64,000 bases of DNA, from contig CM055097.1 of assembly GCA_029204225.1 (NCBI GenBank), forward strand, positions 8,327,411 through 8,391,410. Reading direction: 5' to 3'. The notes beneath the pieces are model-generated. The model saw only the letters and a program-made list of their open reading frames with translations. It was not told where the DNA came from and ran no database searches. The translations under genes and the position numbers were made by a program. This document shows positions 50,491-62,429 of the stretch, one piece after another. Each line of letters opens with the position of its first letter. Within the stretch, counting starts at the first letter, position 1. The stretch is from Diphasiastrum complanatum. Its lineage: Eukaryota; Streptophyta; Lycopodiopsida; Lycopodiales; Lycopodiaceae.

Positions 50491-50865
50491 CTTGCTCATC
50501 TATGAATCCACCATAAATGCATATACTAGCAACAATACATAATACTGAAACAACTGCTTATCACTTCTTTGATACTAGCTGATCTATTGCAAGAAAAGAT
50601 AAGCTATAAAGAAACTTACCGATGCGATTGTAGACTTGTCTCCACTCGTTGAAATGTAAGCAATGGTGATCCACAACTTGTTTTGCCAAAAGGAGGAGAA
50701 AAGCAAAGAGCGGACAAAAGAGGAAGAGTGTGGAAGATAGAAGAAGAAGTCTGCCTCCTTCAAGTAGGTGAGTTTCATCTGAACTTGTGTAGGAGAAGCA
50801 ACTGACCGTGGCCTGAGGATGGAATGCAAATGATCTCAACCGTTGAGGTGGTAATAAATGTACTT

Positions 50866-50961
50866 GGAGGTTTAAAATTTTCTCACCAAAAATCATAGAG
50901 GGTCATATTGCTTGTAAAGTAATGCATACAAATTGGAGTAAAGTAGCATTGGATACCATTC

Positions 50962-51036
<75 letters not shown>
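50866..51036. repeat. GA microsatellite (50964-51036) with the same leader as 34553
   Basis: GGAGGTTTAAAATTTTCTCACC and AAAATCATAGAGGGTCAT are followed by GGAGTAAAGTAGCATTGG and then the GA run, as at 34553-34763. The sequence after the GA run differs (no Penelope-like element). Confidence 0.85.
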
Positions 51037-51039
<3 letters not shown>

Positions 51040-52806
51040 CAATTGGTTCACGTCTATATTTTATTTTTAATTGAAATTTTAAATTTGGAATTTCATTTTA
51101 TTTGAATTTTTATCATTATTATTATTATTTCTTTCTTCTTAGTAATTGTCTTTTGCTTCTTAGTCAACACTGGGTTCTACCCAAGAGAATCTGGATTCTT
51201 TCCAAACCCAGTTAGCAACTTATGCTTGGGTACTTGATTAGACATAAGCAATGTTGTTTTGTTTAGAACTTTTATTTTTAATTTATTTTTATTGAATTTT
51301 AAATTATTGTTTTGACTTAGATCCTTTGACTTTTTGAGTTGCTCATATATTGTTTTTTAGCTTCACCTTATGACATCACTGGCTTCTCTATATAAATTTG
51401 TGAAATTGGATATATTCTAATTTCACAAATAGATATCATTTGTTGAGTTGGCAAGAAAAATATGCTTCCTCTTATGGATATCTCAAATATACGAAATCGA
51501 AAACCCTTAAATGTCTTTTTTATTTGGAATATATTTGTGAACATAATTCTTGATATCAGGAGATGGGGTAACCCGGCTTCATGTGAATCCTTGGAAGTAA
51601 TTACTACTCCAAAACCTTGGACGATGTCACATAAAAGGCAGGCTAATAGCATCCATCCAGATCTATGAATCAATTATTTATGAATATTTCTTTCCAATAG
51701 CAATGCATTAGTAGTGGTAACCTAGGTCCCAAGCTCTGGAAAATTCAAGATTTCTTACATACTCTCATGGTCCTTGTTAGAATGATATGGAAAATCAATT
51801 TTAATAGACAATAATCTTACCAAATAGATAATGAAAAGTCATGTTTTAAAAATCTTGACATTGTGAGATGAAGAAGGATCTTGACATTGTAGTATAAGCA
51901 CCTAGCAAATTATTTATAGAAAATGTGCCTTGATTGATCTTGGAAGGTGAAGAAAGATGTGAGGGATGTTCTATTGGAAAAAGCTAGCATTTTCGACCGA
52001 ACGATGTCACACTAATAAATGGAGCTAGTAATAACGAGTTTTGACATTTTTCTAGCCAACTAATGGTAAAGAAACTTAAATTAGTCTCTGGCCAAAACCA
52101 CCCTCACATGGGATGCTAATATGTAGACAAGTTACCGAGACAAAGACAAAATACAAAATACTAGAAACAAAGTGGAGCTCCCCACTTTTTTGGACTCTAT
52201 TATTAATCATCTTAAACATACCAAAAGCTGAAATACCAAAGCTAAAACCAAATGAATTTATCCTTGGCATTTGTTCTTATAGGCCTAAGGTCTATGTCAA
52301 TTTTAAGAGTGGAGAAAGACTGCTCATTAAAAGCTACTTTGACCTTCAATGGAAGATGTCACACAATAAACATCCTGTAGCACATACATTATATGCAATG
52401 TCATCATAAAAATGTGTCATAAATTGAACAGATGGGGACACGGATTAATTTTTTACTGATGACACATCAGCAGAGATGGAAGCAAACCATGTGAGAGTAA
52501 AAATTTCAGCTACATTTGTGCAGACCCAGATTGGAAATTCTACTTTTGCTTTCAGTAAAGGGATTGTAATATTCGGCATGATAAAACCTTCTCACTGCAC
52601 AAGGCAACTAAGGAGAGACCTGAATTTTCTGTTATAACAAGCACGTCTTTCAAAATTAAATGGCCAAAACTAGCCAAAAAAAAGATCATCCCCAAACAAT
52701 ATACAAAACAAAGCATAGTAGCAAAGAATTTCCTGACATTCAAACGTCCACTGTTACACTATGAAATAAGATACCAGTCGTGCCTGGTAAAGAAGTAAAT
52801 CCTCAA
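51037..52806. other. Intergenic, no gene supported
   Basis: AT-rich. The frames at 51368-51673 and 52113-52409 show no recognisable domain and no codon pattern that I trust. Confidence 0.35.
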
Positions 52807-55800
52807 TCAATGAGTAATCCTCAAACTTATCTCAAACATAAAACCCTCATGAACTCCACCCGCCACTAGGCTTCGTGTGTTAGGAGCTTCACATACTTCA
52901 AGATTCAACTTTGAGGCTTCCACCAGGACTGCTGCATCAACACTGTGACATAGAAACTAAAACTTAGAAACAGCAAACTAACTATAAAAACATAACAGTA
53001 AAAGAACTACAAAGCTATGCTATATCCTAAACAGAAGCATGAATGAAAGACGTTCTGTGACAATTGCTCAGCAAACTCCCTGATGCCGTAGCTCATTGCC
53101 AGTTGGGAAACCATACCTCTTAGTCCTTGAGACATATGCAAGTAGAAATTTACAGCCAGCTTCGTTATATGCCAAAAGATGCTTCACAGTGGCAAACAAA
53201 AGAGGAAGACTGCTTTGTTGGTAGCGTAATTCTTGGTTAAGGTGAATGGATGATGAATTGTATATGACTGCCAAACAATATGAAGCTTTGCTTGAATTAT
53301 GTTTGTTTTATGGATATAAGTAACAGCATGAAACTTCTGAGTAAATCATTCTCTTTCTATGGATATAGATATCTGCTCCAAGAACAAAGTCAAATCCCCT
53401 TTTATGCTTGTGGAGAATGACGTCAAGTTGATGTCTATTGCCCCAGTCAAGCATTTCACACTCAATATCTGCATACATGCAACAAGCATCAATCACAGAG
53501 ATATAAACAAGTAAGCTATTGCATACACTTGAGCTACTTTCCTTATCAGCATAGCCATCCCAAGACTCTCCAGCTTTGCTTACCACTTCTCATCGGCATC
53601 TTAGAAATTCGTTCCGACCCTTTGGGATCGGAACGTTTTTTTTTTAAATTAAAAAAAACAGGTATTCAAGCCTGAAACTACAATCCTTCCAAAAGAAAAT
53701 GAGAAGTCAAAGGCTCCGAAAACTGTCAAGTCAAAGGGTCGGAACGTTTTGTTCTTTTAATTAAAAAAAACAGGTATTCAAGCCTGAAACTACAATCCTT
53801 CCAAAAGAAAATGAGAAGTCAGAGGCTCCAAAAACTGTGAAGGACGCTTTGTGAACAGAGCTGTGTGACAACAGAAGCACAAGTGCACAGCGTTGGAGGC
53901 TGCAACTGGAATTACACTCGAGAACGTTGTAATCCGTTTACTTTTTAGCCATAGATTCAAAAAGTAAAGGTTCGAGAGCTTACCTGGATGTTAAAGATCA
54001 TTCAAAGGCAAGATAAATCACCTTATTTCCATAATAGCCAAACGACCTAAGCACAAATACTGACGCTTCAGGTTTGCTTACGGTAGCCAGACGGAAAACA
54101 GATGTATCTTTGACAGCCGCAAAATTCCCTTTTTCAGCATCTTTCTCATTTCCCATCTGAGAACTAGTTCTTTGCTTGCCGTGACTATCACTAAATGAAA
54201 AAAAACTACGTAAGCCCCGCGAAGTCGAAGACCTGCTACCAGATTTGTGCTTGGGTCATTGGCTGCAGAAATCCCTTGTTAAAATATACGTTTTTTTTTA
54301 ATTTTTATTTTGCTCAACGTGTTCCATTCCGGAACGGGCAACTAAGATCGGCATAAACAGTGTCACAAAAGTACTTCTGGTTATCCCATGGAAACTGTGC
54401 CACATTGTGACTCATGAAAGCACTCTTGTATTGAACTTTCATATTGATTTTTTTTTCCAGTTTTATTTAGATGTTATCGGATCCCCAGCTCAAAATATAT
54501 TATGGGTTGATTTTTTGGGGGCACAGAGTGCCACAAATGCAATGTCAATTTGTAAGAAGTATCAGCACTTCCAATTTTCTTTCAAAACAACTGGAAAGAA
54601 AAAGGCTTTAAAATGCTGGGGATATTTCTCATGTTCTACTTGCAATTTGAAACCACAATGTGTACCTGAGCCAGAATCTGTGCCCCACACCCTAAGGAAC
54701 AAATTTCCAATGGCAATATCCTCATTCATAATATTTTTGTTGGGATGGCTACAGGGACCATGAACCTTATGCAAATACTCAATAACAACTGTGCTCAGTT
54801 AGGAACTGGAAATGGGATTGGGAAGCACAATAAGGACTTTACCAAGGCATTTCTAAAATTTACGAAGATGTTTCTAGGACAAGGAAAACAGGGTTTGCGC
54901 CAAAAGCATAAATTCAATCAATCAATAATTTTGAAACTGGAGCCTTCCTCCAGCTCCTGGGGCTAAGGTGGGGATACCGACCTAACCACCTCATTGACTA
55001 CAGAAAAATACATGATACACAACACACATTGAAGATAAACGACGAATTTCGTGAGCTAGAGACTTATCAACATAAGTATTGAAACTGAAGTGCATGATCT
55101 AGTCATTATAGAACCAATATGAGTCTCATTGTCGACACAGAGAAATAACTAACAAAATAGTTCAATATGGGGGATTTGGGTCTCTTGAACTATTTCTGAA
55201 AGTAAACAGCAACCCTTACAATTTGCAGGCTAGATAAACACAGCAAATTCTGAAAAGATTTCATATGCAACAGCGCAAACTCATCACCATTATATTAGTT
55301 GTGGGTCTCCTTTTTAAGATAACACTTATGGATTTGGAAAGGCCCTGAACATGGGCACACTTAAGATTGAGCTTGGTGTCATGAGTTCTTTGTAGGGAAG
55401 TTCTATTTTATGGAGCTCTTAGTTGGAGATCTACCTGAGCTATCAATAGGCATTGTCTCATTAAGTTTTCTTAATTCGAGAATGCTTTATGATTGCTATG
55501 TGCTAATGTTGTCCTTCATTTGATACCAATAGATGTGATTGAGTTCATAACATGTGGTAGTTCTCTAGTTTCATGAGGTCACCACTTTTATGAATGGAAT
55601 GGATGACATGGTACAGCAAGGTCAAGGGAAACTGGAGACCACAACAATATTGAGCAATGAGAAGGGTGGCAAACACATAGGGGAGATGATAGCAAACACA
55701 AGGGTGGCAAACACCCAGAAGCAGTATATAGCTTCACTAGAAGTAAGCGATAACATCATATGATAGATTTGCAAATGGGGAGCCAATACTCTTGGCAAAT

Positions 55801-56585
55801 GACAATGTCTTGGGTGGAAAGCATATTATGACTAGTCTCAAACACGCCAGGCATCAAGATAGCATTTTGACTATATAATATGCAAAGACCAACATGTGCA
55901 ATTTCTAATCACTTCTTTGGAGGTGAAGGCCAGATTTCACTAGGATGAAGGCTAGCACTATATAGCAAAAATATCGAATGAAATCTCAACTTTATCCTCA
56001 TAATGTAATGAAAACTACATATCATCAATTCAGGTTGCTCAAAGCTAAACAAAATAAGGCCAGGTTTTTAAATTGGTTAAACTTTTTAACATAAAGGGAA
56101 AAATTGAAGTTGCAATGAGCTAAATAAAAGTAATTGCTTTGTAAGTTTGCGTAGTGCGAAAACTTGACCTTGAGAAATTCCAAAAGATTGGAAATCAAAC
56201 TTGCTACAAATCAACGGCCCAAAAAGCTTATTCTATATGATGCATTGCATGGGAAAATGTATATATCTTACTAGCTGAGCGACCACCAGTCCTTGGATGT
56301 TGGAGGTTGATATTCTTTTGCATAACCTGCAAGAAGTGAAAAATGATCTATCCTGTGAACAATGTTATTACTTTCAAGATTTAAAAAAAGGATGAAGAAT
56401 GTCTTTTCAAGCTGATTTGATTTGGAAAAACAGTTTCATAGGAATTATATCCATTACAAAAATTGTGTTAAATATTAGGAAAAACATTAGAAAGAGCACC
56501 TAAATGCTTGCCTTCAAAACGATGTCATTGTGATCGGTCATAACAACCTGGTCACAGAAATGGCCACAAAGTAGTCCAGTGAGCC
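52807..56585 (-). CDS. Class I SAM-dependent methyltransferase (METTL21/Methyltransf_16-like), 3' exons
   Basis: Exons on the minus strand are 56585-56512, 56326-56272, 53468-53367, 53225-53117 and 52942-52807; all join in phase. They encode LTGLLCGHFCDQVVMTDHND (motif I/post-I), IVLKVMQKNINLQ, IECEMLDWGN, FDFVLGADIC-YQQSSLPLLFATVKHLL, CKFLLAYVSRTK and VHEGFMFEISLR with a stop. The GAD-Y and EMLDWGN motifs are typical of protein-lysine methyltransferases of this family. The exon with the start and the GxGxG of motif I lies upstream, beyond the gypsy and LINE insertions or outside the window, so the gene is partial here. The 56326/53468 intron is 2.8 kb and full of repeats. The first donor is GC (AAG/GCAAGC), and the intron 53226-53366 is AT-AC type. 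The substrate cannot be told. Confidence 0.75.
53226..53366 (-). other. U12-type AT-AC intron
   Basis: It begins ATATCCATAG and ends AGAATTAC; CACCTTAACC lies 10-12 bases before the 3' end. These fit the U12 donor (ATATCCTT) and branch-site (TCCTTAAC) consensus. Removing it gives GAD-I-C-Y in the right frame, whereas no GT-AG intron does so. Confidence 0.75.
53647..53860. repeat. 112-bp tandem duplication inside the long intron
   Basis: ATTAAAAAAAACAGGTATTC starts at 53647 and again at 53759, with near-identical text to AGGGTCGGAACGTTTT. Just left, at 53609-53634, CGTTCCGA and TCGGAACG form a small hairpin. Confidence 0.8.
54022..54156 (-). pseudogene. Exon-like segment, possible methyltransferase N-terminus out of order
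   Basis: ATG at 54156 opens a 45-codon frame (MGNEKDAEKGNFAAV, then SKPEASVFVLRSFGYYGNK) ending at a usable donor AATAAG/GTGATT. It reads like real coding sequence and like the N-terminal strands of this methyltransferase family, but it lies downstream of the motif I exon, inside the 2.8 kb intron. It could be a relic of a local duplication, or an alternative first exon. Confidence 0.35.
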
Positions 56586-57877
56586 CTATCATAAAAAAGA
56601 AGGTGATAGGAACAAGCTTTCAAAGACAATTTGGTATAGCATTTATCTTGGCCAAGAACACATAAAGATTAGCAAATATCCAAAAAGAGAAAGTAGAGAA
56701 TATAACAGTGATGGAAATAATCAGAAAATGGTTTCAAAATTAGTGAGCTACTATCCGCAAAACAAAGATACTTAGAATTTTGAAAACAAAAAAGGGATAT
56801 ATGGCAAGATGAAGCATGCCATAAGTTCAAGAACCTATCAGTTTCATGGATAGGATCTTTAAAAAGAGCCACTGAATATAGAGCATTTTAATCATGAAAG
56901 GTTGGTACAAAGTGAGAAAATGCTCCCATTTAGGATCTAGTGCAGTATGCAGATCACATGAATCAATCACCATAGACACTCCTCACAAGCTCTCAAAGAC
57001 GGCACGGCAAAAGCTTAATTGTCTTACCAAAGAAACTGTATTTATAGAGTATTCACAAATCGCATGAAAAGACAGGTGTCCTAAAATTAGCCTACCACAT
57101 GCCACGGGCCCAGTATGGCCAAATTCGACCGACAAACTCGGGACATGCCCCTGAGTATAGCAAGTATTGTAAATAACACTATACAGGCTAACTTTTCCTA
57201 CGTGTGGCTACTCGGCTAACCCAAGTAGCCGGCTACAGGATCAGTGACCGACCGAAATGACGATAGTGGGTCACGTCCCGACCCTTTAGCTCAAATGTGA
57301 TAGGAGTAAATAAATAAATTGTAGCAGCGTTGGAGTGTCCAAAAGATGTTATGCATGTTTCTGCTACCTTGTACTTGACTCGCACTTAAGCACACCATCA
57401 AACCACCAAGTTTGGCACACAAAGTATCATGCACACACAATGCTCATATAGAGAGTCTACCACTCTCGACCAACTGACTCGTCCAAAATCCGACTTGACC
57501 ACAAGTGGATCACATGAGCGACATGGCTCAAATTGAGGAAATCCCACTGCCACCATGAGACTTACATCCTCCATCTAGCTAAGCTGACATCCTATCAGAC
57601 AGTGGACACTTACAAGCACAGACTTGTAAAGCTGACATAAATGAGCGACTGAGGCTCAACCTGAGGAAATCTTATTGCCACCATAAGATTGTCCCCTCAC
57701 CAAATAGATAGCTAGTAGACATAATGACAAGTCAAAGAGCATCCAAATGACTACTTTGTTTCAAACGTAGCAATGCACAACATATACAACTCCGACTCGA
57801 ATCTAGACTCCCGTGACAAGGTAACATGCAAGCACACATTCATGCAAACCAACACGAATACGTCAAATACATGACCA
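56586..57877. other. Intron or intergenic DNA, no exon recognised
   Basis: Searched for the missing motif I exon without success. 57500-57700 contains two related ~50-bp stretches (GAGCGAC-TGGCTCAA...GAGGAAATC...CCACCAT). Confidence 0.35.
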
Positions 57878-60800
57878 GGCTTGCACAAACGTCGCTGACT
57901 ATGCCGGAAGGTAGACCGTACAATTTAAATAGCCCGTCTACAAACAACCTCACTAACTCTGGAGCTCTAACGGTTGTTTTGGTCGGAATGAAATGAGCCA
58001 TTTTGGTCAGACGGTCAACTGTGACCCATATAGCGTCATTACCCCTTTGGGTTTTAGGCAGGCCTACTATAAAATCCATGGAGATACTCTCCCATTTACC
58101 AGCTGGTATTTCTAAGGGATGCAACAACCCTCCTGCCTTTGAACGCTCTGCTTTATTTACTTGGCATTTCTGGCAACTGGTTACATACTGGTGGACGTCC
58201 CTTTTCATACTGGGCCAGAAAAATTGCCTACGAAGAAGCTCATAGGTCTTCTGTATGCCTGGGTGTCCCGCACTAGGATTGTCATGACATTCATATAGGA
58301 CCTGCTGCCTATAATCCTCTGAATTGGGGACACATACTCTATCTCTATAGAGCAAGTACTCATCCTGAATGGAATATTGTTTCCATTTGAATCCTTGAGT
58401 CAACTGACCCTCAACCACTGGGGTTTGCTTGGGTAATACAGGCTCAGAATCCTCAACGTCATCTAACGACGTATACTCGGACTCATCATCATCCTCAACG
58501 GAAGCTGTCGTATTCTTGAATGAACTGGCACCAGCCCCGGGAACTGGTTCTGGAGTCTATAACTGTCTGCTCTGGACTGAGTTCCAGATAGTAGAGAAAA
58601 ATGCATCATGCTGGCATTTCCCTCTCAAGGACTCGAGTAACTCATTACGAATCTGAGTAAAACTCAGCTCGTTTATCATAGGCATTCTGCTAAGGGCATC
58701 TGCTACTGTATTGAATTTTCCACATCTATATCTGATAGACATGTCAAACTCTTGCATCAACTCTGCCCAACGAGCTTTCCGACCTCTAAGCTCAGGTTGA
58801 TTGCAAAGGTATCTGAGACTCTCATGGTCTGTCAGGATCTCAAAGTTGGCACCATACAAATAATGCCTCCAAGTCTTAAGGGCATGGACTATAGAAAAGA
58901 GTTCCTTTTCATAGGCACTGTACCTAGTCTGAGCTGGCTCGAGTTTTTTACTCTCGAACGCAACTGGTCGTCCGCCCTGAGTTAGCACAGCACCTACTGC
59001 AAAGTCGCTAGCATCTGTTTCGACCACAAATGGCTGATTAGGGTCGACGACTTTTAAAACCGGTGCTGTAGCTAAGGCTGTTTTGAGAGCATCAAAGCTC
59101 TCCTGCTGTGCGGACTCCCAAATGAACTCCTTTCCCTTCCCCTTAAGGAGATTTGTCATAGGAACTGCTATCTGAGCATATTCCTTGACAAATCGTCTGT
59201 AATATCCTGCCAGACCAAGAAAGATCTGAAGTTCCAGAATATTCTGAGGTCTCAACCAACTGAGTATGGCTTTAACCTTATTTGGGTCCATCTTAATCCC
59301 ATCTGAAGAGATAATGTGACCCAAATATGCTACTTCATCAACGAAGAATTCACACTTGGATTGTTTAGCATAGAGCTTATGCTTTCTGAGCAGTCGAAAC
59401 ACCTTTCTGAGGTGTTTTAGATGCTCCTTCCTTGTTTTGCTGTAAACGAGGATGTCATCTAAGAATACGACTAGAAACTTACCCAAGTATGGTCTGAGGA
59501 CACTGTTCATCAAGGTCATAAAGGTAGCTAGAGCATTTGTGAGCCCAAATGGCATCACCTTAAACTCATAATGACCGTGACGAGTCCTAAAAGCTGTTTT
59601 CGAGACATCTTCCGATTTTATACGGACTTGATGATATCCCGATCTGCGGTCTATTTTGCTGAAAAACTTAGCCCCGTCGAGTTGGTCAAACAACTCGTCT
59701 GCCCGAGGCATAGGGTATTTATTCTTAATTGTGACTTTATTGAGGGCTCTGTAATCTACGCAAAGACGCATAGACCCCTCTTTCTTTTTCACCAATAGGA
59801 CTGGTGAGGCCCATGGTGAACTACTGGTCTGAATTTGGCCTTTCCCAAGATAATCTGTTAACTGCCTAGTTATTTCTTCATCCTCTGTTCGGCTGACCCG
59901 ATACGGAGGTTTAGAAACAGGTGCTGTACCTGGTACTAGGTTTATTACATGATCTACCTCTCTGCTAGGTGGTAAACCATGTGGTAAATCTTCAGGAAAA
60001 ACATCGACAACAAAGTTTCTAATTTACTGATTTTCTGCTGAATAGAACTGGATATAGAAACTTCAGGAATAAACTGAAAGTCACATAAGAATACCTGATG
60101 GTCTTCGTCTCCGATTAGCTGACAGAGCTCTGAACTGCAGACCATAGGACTGTTGGGAACATCATGCTCCCCATGCAACTGGATCTCTCGGCCTTTATGC
60201 TAAAAGCTGAGGGTGTTCTCCTGATAGTTTCTGTGGAGGGAAGGTCCTAAACTGTAGAGCCAATCTCTCCCGAGAACAATATCTGTTCGATCCAGGTGCA
60301 TTATCTGAAAGTTTATTTCATCTTGGTACCCCTGAATACCAAGATTTAACTTACTTACCATAGTTTCCCATATTTTTTAATCTTCACCCTTAGCTAATGA
60401 AACTATGTACCTATGCTGACTAGGTACTTCTGGTAGTTTAAGCTTTTTAACCAGGGTGTAGTTGATGAAATTATGGGTTGCCCCATCATCAACCATAACT
60501 CTTACTGATTGGTTACCAACTTTCCCATGCATACGTACTAGGTCATGCGGCCCAAAACTGAAGGGTCTCGCTAGCATTGCAGAGGTCAGCTGGCAACAGT
60601 GTTCATGATCTTCATGATACACTTTGATCTCGGAAGCTGCCGAGTCACTGGGGAAACATACAGTCTGAACAAGATGAATTTGTTTTTTATCTTTCTTATC
60701 TTTTTTAGTGGAAGGCCCCTTGGGACACTGTCTGACTGTGTGTCCCTTGCCCACACACACAAAGCACAAACGTTCTTGTTTGGCTTTTCCAAAATCATCT

Positions 60801-60925
60801 GGTTTTAAGGGCTGTATGAGTGAAGGGCGTTTCTGAGGAGCTTCACTTTTAAATTTATCTTCTTTCTTTCTTTTTAAAAATTTCTTTTTAAATTGAAAGT
60901 CTTTCTGAGGAGGCTGCTCAGAAAG
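57878..60925 (-). mobile_element. Ty3/gypsy retrotransposon, truncated at both ends
   Basis: Order on the minus strand: gag zinc knuckle CFVCVGKGHTVRQC (60760), protease VMVDDGATHNFI (60490), and RT-RNase H (about 60020-58557: [58 protein letters not shown]). The integrase follows with HHCC (HDNPSAGHPG, CQKCQVNK) and the core DFIVGLPKTQRGNDAIWVTVDRLTKMAHF, ending abruptly at GLPSGIVSD (57880), where unrelated DNA begins. An in-frame TAA near 60024 and breaks around the protease show it is inactive. The gag side is cut at about 60930, where a LINE begins. Confidence 0.92.
58557..59960 (-). pseudogene. Gypsy reverse transcriptase and RNase H, long open frame
   Basis: The frame is open from before 59950 ([45 protein letters not shown]) through the RT palm with FLDD and the RNase H with [11 protein letters not shown] and DALSRMP. 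The polymerase aspartates are present. One odd residue is NALATF instead of the usual NAPATF. The frame lacks gag/protease continuity. Confidence 0.85.
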
Positions 60926-62410
60926 TGGTTGTTGCCTCTTATACTTACTTGGGAGTCCTGTTTACGGTGCCCCTTCTTGGTTTCCGCCAGGCTGCATTTG
61001 TGCACATTTCCTCTGGCCTTTCAGCATTGGTCCAATTCGAGCGTGGTTGCACAATGAATCATAGTTTTGATCCCGCTACTAGATGCCAGTTGTTTCACAC
61101 ACGGGTGGTCCCAGCAGTGTTGTATGCCTCCAAGATCTAGTTGCCAGGGCTTTCTCTCTGGGACTGGGCAGGCACCGCATTCAGGCCACTATGTTGGGTC
61201 TCATGATACGTGCCAAGACTACCATCCCTCATGATATCCTATATGTTGAGTTTGCTACTCCTCCAATCATCCTTGAGGGCTTTTTCGCCTTATTCTTTTT
61301 CTTCAGCGGATTCAGGAGATTCGTGCATCTCACCCGGATAGATACATAGTTGATGCAGTTACTTCTTCACGTGTCCTAGCTTATTCCCATGCCAAGCTCT
61401 CCTGGTACCAGCAGGCGTCTGATCTCTTATGACATCTGGGCATCTCTATCATGGATCTTCCATGTGGTACACATTCATATATCCGAGGCTATTTATTCTG
61501 GCAATACATACAACAAACTTGGAGCTCCCTCCCACCTTCCCACATTCGACTAAGCTATTACTAGCTATTACCAGACACACTTCCTCTCTTTGGATCCTTC
61601 TGATTTTCCATTGTTTCGCTCTATCTCTCACAGCCCCTATCACACGGCCTGCGCTATCGTCTTGGGCAGTCGCGCATTTCCTTTCATCAACTTGCTATTG
61701 AGGTTGGTCGTGCATGGGATATCCCCCGGGAGCGTCGTCTATGTCGCTTGTGCTCATTGCAGGAGGTGGAAGATGAAGCCCATTTCCTCCTCAGATGTCC
61801 GTTGTATTATGAGATACGGGAGAGGTATTATTGTCTCTTTCACGATGGCTCGCACACACTTCGCAATTTTGTCTCCTATCCTGATGCTCGTTGCTTGGGA
61901 CTTCTTGTTCGTGAGATGCTTGCTCTTCGTCAGTCTCATCTGGTTGTACCAGATCATGGGGTTAGACTCCCAGCAGCTGCTTCTCATTGGCTTCTTTCGG
62001 ACTCGAGCACATGTTGATGACTCCAACGATGAGATTCCTATCCTTGTGCCACCGCGGAAAAAGCCCAGATGTAGTCGCCACTTGCCTCCGTCAGGGCCCA
62101 CTGTACACGAAACTCAACGGACACTTGACGCTTACTTTCGCTGATATGTACATATTCTCCACCTGGCCCGGGTTGTGGCATTGGTACTTTTTTAGTAGTT
62201 CTTTTAATATACCTGGCCCGGGTTGTGGGCTTATTTCACTTCTGCTTTGTTTTACTTTCATTCGTAGCTAGTTTATAAGCATTTTACATGTCCTCCTTTG
62301 GATGATGCTCCTGCTGTTGCTTGTACATATTTACTTTTTGGTCTTATGCACCCACGGGTGCCCAAAAGACGTTAATAAAGCTTTCTTTATTTCGTTCTTT
62401 CTCTCTCTCA
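60926..62410 (+). mobile_element. LINE (non-LTR) C-terminal fragment with zinc knuckle and 3' UTR
   Basis: YTYLGVLFTVP, FERGCTMNHSFDPATRCQLF and VVPAVLYASKI (60940-61137) match the post-RT thumb region of plant LINEs. After frameshifts comes CRLCSLQEVEDEAHFLLRC (61742-61800), a CCHC zinc-binding motif typical of LINE C-termini. The coding part ends near 62143 and a 3' UTR with AATAAAGC runs to about 62400. It abuts the broken gypsy gag. Confidence 0.8.
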
Positions 62411-62429
62411 ATTCCCATCTTCCTGGTGC

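Noticed and set aside
50561-50896. Minus-strand 111-codon frame
   Set aside because: Low-complexity Leu/Phe/Ser, partly from the shared leader of the GA tract. No domain and no splice context.
52113-52409. 98-codon plus-strand frame
   Set aside because: No recognisable motif, no promoter or splice evidence; kept as intergenic.
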